NCBI GenBank assembly: GCA_947461805.1
Contig: CANHMJ010000045.1
Coordinates: 1-10,053 of the forward strand
DNA from: Burkholderiaceae bacterium
GTDB lineage: Bacteria > Pseudomonadota > Gammaproteobacteria > Burkholderiales > Burkholderiaceae
Direction of reading: 5' to 3'
Length of the DNA stretch: 10,053 nucleotides
Positions within the stretch are counted from its first letter, which is position 1, and every line of letters starts with the position of its first letter. Positions 7,471 through 10,053 of this stretch are shown here, piece by piece. The notes under the pieces are model-generated. The model was not told where the DNA came from. It searched no databases and saw nothing but the letters and a program-made list of their open reading frames with translations. A program made the translations under genes and the position numbers.

Positions 7471-8268
7471 TTAGCTATCCAATGCAGTGCGAATCTCGCG
7501 TATGAAGTGTTCGAGCGATTGTACTGCCTCGCCTGGAGGAGCCTCTTCAAGCAAGCGAATGATGCGACTCCCAATCACAACGGCATCCGCTGTGTTGGAA
7601 ACAGCCTTGGCGCTGGCAGCATCATGAATACCAAAGCCGACCGCAATGGGTATCGGAGTGGCTGCTCGAATCTGCGGGATGATGCTCGCGACATCTTGCG
7701 TATTCAGGTTACTGGCGCCCGTCACGCCGCGCAATGAGACGTAGTAGATGTAGCCAGAAGCTATTTTCGCAGCCTCTTTAATCCGCGCTGGCGATGAGGT
7801 GGGTGCCAATAAGAAAATTGGATCTACTCCAGCAGAACGCATCTGCTGCGCAAAATCAACACACTCCTCAGGAGGGTAATCCACAATCAATACCCCATCA
7901 ACGCCAGCTGCCTTCGCCTCGGCCGCAAAACGCGCAGCGCCCATCTGCTCGACTGGATTAGCGTAGCCCATGAGCACCACCGGTGTATTGATATCTGTTT
8001 CTCGAAATGCTTTCACCATCTCAAGGCAATGGCGCAAGGTAACGCCCTGGCTTAGGGCCCGCTCGGAGGAACGCTGGATCACTGGACCATCGGCCATGGG
8101 ATCAGAAAAAGGAACGCCAAGCTCAATCACATTAGCGCCGCCACGGACCAGTGCATGCATTAGTGCAACCGTTAAACCCGGCTCAGGATCGCCGGCAGTA
8201 ATAAAAGGAACCAAGCCTTTTTTACCGGCCTGCTTTAGATCATTAAATACAGTTGAAATCTTGGACAT
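7471..8268 (-). CDS. trpA: Tryptophan synthase alpha subunit (TrpA)
   Basis: TrpA splits indole-3-glycerol phosphate into glyceraldehyde 3-phosphate and indole, which is channelled to TrpB in the alpha2-beta2 complex. The 265-residue TIM barrel matches the family length (E. coli 268). The signature IELGVPFSDPMADG (48-61) places the catalytic pair E49 and D60 at the same numbers as in E. coli; Y175 is also retained. The phosphate-binding loops include RGVTGAS (180-186) and GFGI (211-214). It starts 16 bases after trpB; a TAAGG ribosome-site match exists but is about 14 bases from the ATG, farther than usual. It is followed by accD after 5 bases. As I recall, some Burkholderia carry a DNA methyltransferase gene between trpB and trpA; none is present here. 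Confidence 0.97.
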   Translation of the reverse strand: MSKISTVFNDLKQAGKKGLVPFITAGDPEPGLTVALMHALVRGGANVIELGVPFSDPMADGPVIQRSSERALSQGVTLRHCLEMVKAFRETDINTPVVLMGYANPVEQMGAARFAAEAKAAGVDGVLIVDYPPEECVDFAQQMRSAGVDPIFLLAPTSSPARIKEAAKIASGYIYYVSLRGVTGASNLNTQDVASIIPQIRAATPIPIAVGFGIHDAASAKAVSNTADAVVIGSRIIRLLEEAPPGEAVQSLEHFIREIRTALDS

Positions 8269-8284
8269 AAATATGTTCTAAACC

Positions 8285-9478
8285 TTAACCTTCGGAGCCG
8301 GTTGCTTGCGCAACGGTATGCATATCTTTATCACCACGACCAGACAAGTTGACCAAAATCGTTTTATCTTTTGGTAGGGTGGCGGCGAGTTTGCATGCGT
8401 ATGCGATTGCATGCGCAGACTCCAAGGCTGGAATAATGCCCTCAATTTGGCAGCAGTCATGAAACGCTTTCAGCGCTTCTTGATCGGTAATTGCCACATA
8501 CTCTGCACGGCCAGAATCTTTCAGCCAGGCATGTTCAGGGCCGACCCCTGGATAGTCCATGCCAGCAGATACCGAATGTGTCTCTGCAATTTGACCATTC
8601 TCATCTTGCAATAAATAGGTGCGGTTGCCGTGCAATACGCCGGGCTTACCAACGCACAATGCAGCGGAGTGCGCAGCTGTATTCAGTCCATGGCCAGCGG
8701 CTTCAACGCCAACCAGCTTCACTTCTGGGTAATCAATGTAGGGATAAAAAATACCCATGGCATTTGAGCCACCGCCAACGCATGCCATAACATAGTCGGG
8801 TTGACGACCAATCATCTCCGGCATTTGGACTTTGCACTCTTCTCCAATGACGCTCTGAAAATCGCGAACCATCATCGGATATGGGTGTGGGCCAGCGACC
8901 GTACCAATGATGTAAAAGGTATCTTCCACATTCGTAACCCAGTCACGCATCGCTTCATTTAACGCATCTTTTAAGGTTTTAGTACCCGACTCTACTGGTA
9001 CTACCTTGGCACCCAAGAGTTTCATCCGAAATACGTTTTGCGCCTGACGGGCTACATCCACGGAGCCTTGATAGACCGTGCAGTCCAGACCAAAGCGCGC
9101 GCAAATGGTGGCAGTAGCAACGCCATGCTGTCCTGCGCCCGTTTCTGCAATGATGCGCGGCTTACCCATGCGCTTGGCAAGCATGGCCTGCCCAATGACG
9201 TTATTAATCTTGTGCGCACCGGTGTGATTTAAGTCTTCGCGCTTCAAATAAATCTGTGCGCCGCCCAGCATTTCACTCCACCGTTTGGCGTGATACACGG
9301 GGGAAGGACGACCGACAAAGTGCTTGAGCTCGTAATGAAACTCTTCGATGAACTCTGGATCGTGCTGATAGCGTGCGTAGGCTTCTTTCAGTTCTTCCAG
9401 AGCAAACATCAATGTTTCCGAAACGAAAACACCGCCGTAAGGGCCAAAGTGCCCACGTGAATCCGGCTTATCGTACAT
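8285..9478 (-). CDS. trpB: Tryptophan synthase beta subunit (TrpB)
   Basis: TrpB is a PLP enzyme that condenses indole with L-serine to give tryptophan. The 397 residues equal the E. coli length and fit the TrpB1 type that pairs with TrpA. The PLP lysine is K90 in LNHTGAHKINN (83-93), the catalytic acid is E112 in AETGAGQHG, the phosphate-binding loop is GGGSNA (235-240), and NLSGRGDKD (377-385) holds S379, which contacts the PLP ring nitrogen. The start is supported by a strong AAGAGGT ribosome site. The gene lies 20 bases after trpF and 16 bases before trpA. The strong ribosome site here, compared with weak ones on most downstream genes, suggests trpB is among the better-translated genes of the cluster. 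Confidence 0.97.
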   Translation of the reverse strand: MYDKPDSRGHFGPYGGVFVSETLMFALEELKEAYARYQHDPEFIEEFHYELKHFVGRPSPVYHAKRWSEMLGGAQIYLKREDLNHTGAHKINNVIGQAMLAKRMGKPRIIAETGAGQHGVATATICARFGLDCTVYQGSVDVARQAQNVFRMKLLGAKVVPVESGTKTLKDALNEAMRDWVTNVEDTFYIIGTVAGPHPYPMMVRDFQSVIGEECKVQMPEMIGRQPDYVMACVGGGSNAMGIFYPYIDYPEVKLVGVEAAGHGLNTAAHSAALCVGKPGVLHGNRTYLLQDENGQIAETHSVSAGMDYPGVGPEHAWLKDSGRAEYVAITDQEALKAFHDCCQIEGIIPALESAHAIAYACKLAATLPKDKTILVNLSGRGDKDMHTVAQATGSEG

Positions 9479-9482
9479 AGTG

Positions 9483-9489
9483 ACCTCTT
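9483..9489 (-). promoter_or_regulatory. Ribosome binding site of trpB
   Basis: AAGAGGT on the minus strand, with the GAGG core 5 bases before the ATG at 9478. It supports the trpB start and lies in the 20-base gap after trpF. Confidence 0.72.
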
Positions 9490-9498
9490 TTGATTGGG

Positions 9499-10053
9499 TT
9501 ACCGCATTGGTTTCTTGGAATCCGCCAGTCGAACTGCCTCAATGAACTGGCCCATTAAAACGGCATCTTTAATGCCTTTAGCGCTTTCAACGCCGCTCGA
9601 AATATCAACGGCGCAGGGTTGTAGGCGCGCAATCGCTTCGCCCACGTTGTGTGCGTTCAACCCACCACTCAAAACGACCCGAGGCGCGTTTGCGCTTGCC
9701 CATGCTTTTGGAATCCATTGCCAATCAAAAGGAACGCCGCCCCCACCATAGCCCTCAACCAGGGCATCAAGCAAGAAACCGGCTGCTTGCCTATATTGTA
9801 GGGAAAAATCAGCAAATGCGAAGCCCTCGCCCACTCGGCCCGCTTTGATCCAGCGATCACCAGAGGCTAAGCGCTGGCATTCTTCTGGGCTCTCATCCCC
9901 ATGAAATTGCCACAAAGTGATGGGTGCATAAGCCCGAATCGCCGCAAATTCAGCATCGGAGGCATTCACAACGAGGCCAACGGCATCTACCCCCGTTGGC
10001 AAGCGGGAGATGAGCCCAGCAGCATGCTGCGGGCTGACCGCCCTTGGGCTGGG
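9499..10053 (-). CDS. trpF: Phosphoribosylanthranilate isomerase (TrpF), cut by right edge
   Basis: TrpF isomerises N-(5-phosphoribosyl)anthranilate to the carboxyphenylamino-deoxyribulose phosphate used by TrpC. The frame is open through the right edge; 184 residues plus the stop are visible. The fragment begins within the SPRAVSP segment (visible residues 2-8), then VDAVGLVVN (22-30), WQFHGDES, the EGYGGGGVPFDW loop, the VVLSGGLNAHNV phosphate-binding strand, and DISSGVES near the C-terminus, whose aspartate is the family's general acid. TrpF proteins are usually 200 to 230 residues, so about 20 to 45 N-terminal residues, including the catalytic cysteine of the KxCG motif, lie outside. The TTG at 10002 is internal, not the start, because the SPR and VSP residues upstream of it are family-conserved. 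It heads the visible cluster, 20 bases before trpB. Confidence 0.94.
   Translation of the reverse strand, partial: PSPRAVSPQHAAGLISRLPTGVDAVGLVVNASDAEFAAIRAYAPITLWQFHGDESPEECQRLASGDRWIKAGRVGEGFAFADFSLQYRQAAGFLLDALVEGYGGGGVPFDWQWIPKAWASANAPRVVLSGGLNAHNVGEAIARLQPCAVDISSGVESAKGIKDAVLMGQFIEAVRLADSKKPMR
10013..10035. repeat. Strong inverted repeat inside trpF
   Basis: The outer arms AGCCC (10013-10017) and GGGCT (10031-10035) flank the perfect 12-base palindrome GCAGCATGCTGC (10019-10030), with one unpaired A at 10018. As RNA this gives about nine pairs, seven of them G-C, around a CATG loop. It is coding for trpF, is not followed by a T run, and is not a terminator. It may be chance. Confidence 0.6.

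Noticed and set aside
7970..8281. Plus-strand 103-residue frame opposite trpA
   Set aside because: It is fully antisense to strongly conserved trpA codons; no family motifs or start signal.
8411..8790. Plus-strand frames opposite trpB
   Set aside because: They overlap conserved trpB sequence and show no domain or ribosome site.
10000..10002. TTG at 10002 as the trpF start
   Set aside because: Family-conserved SPR and VSP residues are encoded upstream in the same frame up to the edge.
1..10053. CRISPR array, tRNA/rRNA, insertion sequence, phage or defence genes
   Set aside because: No direct-repeat array, RNA gene, transposase, integrase or long terminal inverted repeats were seen; nearly all of the window is accounted for by housekeeping genes.

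Overview
This window is a stretch of bacterial chromosome packed with housekeeping genes. It most likely comes from a betaproteobacterium of the Burkholderiaceae, with a Polynucleobacter-like relative as the best guess. The clue is gene order: trpF-trpB-trpA-accD-folC-SPOR-cvpA-purF-metZ is, from memory, a betaproteobacterial arrangement, and MetZ (rather than MetB) is the methionine enzyme. G+C looks close to half by eye, lower than in Burkholderia. The genus is an inference from memory, not from a search.

Layout. Positions 1-377 (+) hold the C-terminal part of thioredoxin 2 (trxC), cut by the left edge. It converges on a class I SAM-dependent methyltransferase of unknown substrate (382-1011, -), with only 4 bases between the two stop codons. 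Positions 1012-1095 are the only sizeable intergenic space. It contains a clear rho-independent terminator on the minus strand (1039-1060). From 1096 to the right edge, nine genes lie on the minus strand with gaps of 3 to 26 bases, in transcription order trpF (cut by the right edge), trpB, trpA, accD, folC, a SPOR-domain membrane protein, cvpA, purF and metZ. I see no internal terminator, so they probably form one long transcription unit ending at 1039-1060.

How the genes fit together. TrpF, TrpB and TrpA catalyse late tryptophan steps; TrpC, TrpD and TrpE must be encoded elsewhere. AccD is the carboxyltransferase beta subunit for malonyl-CoA. FolC makes dihydrofolate and adds the polyglutamate tail; folates feed purine synthesis, whose first step is PurF, and methionine synthesis, whose sulfur entry is MetZ. 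CvpA and the SPOR protein are inner-membrane or envelope proteins placed between folC and purF.

Nothing mobile, no CRISPR array, no RNA gene and no undescribed system was found. The points most worth a second look are modest: a TTG start with no Shine-Dalgarno site on folC, the correct purF start at the catalytic cysteine, the uncharacterised methyltransferase tucked directly behind a terminator, and a few hairpins inside coding sequence.
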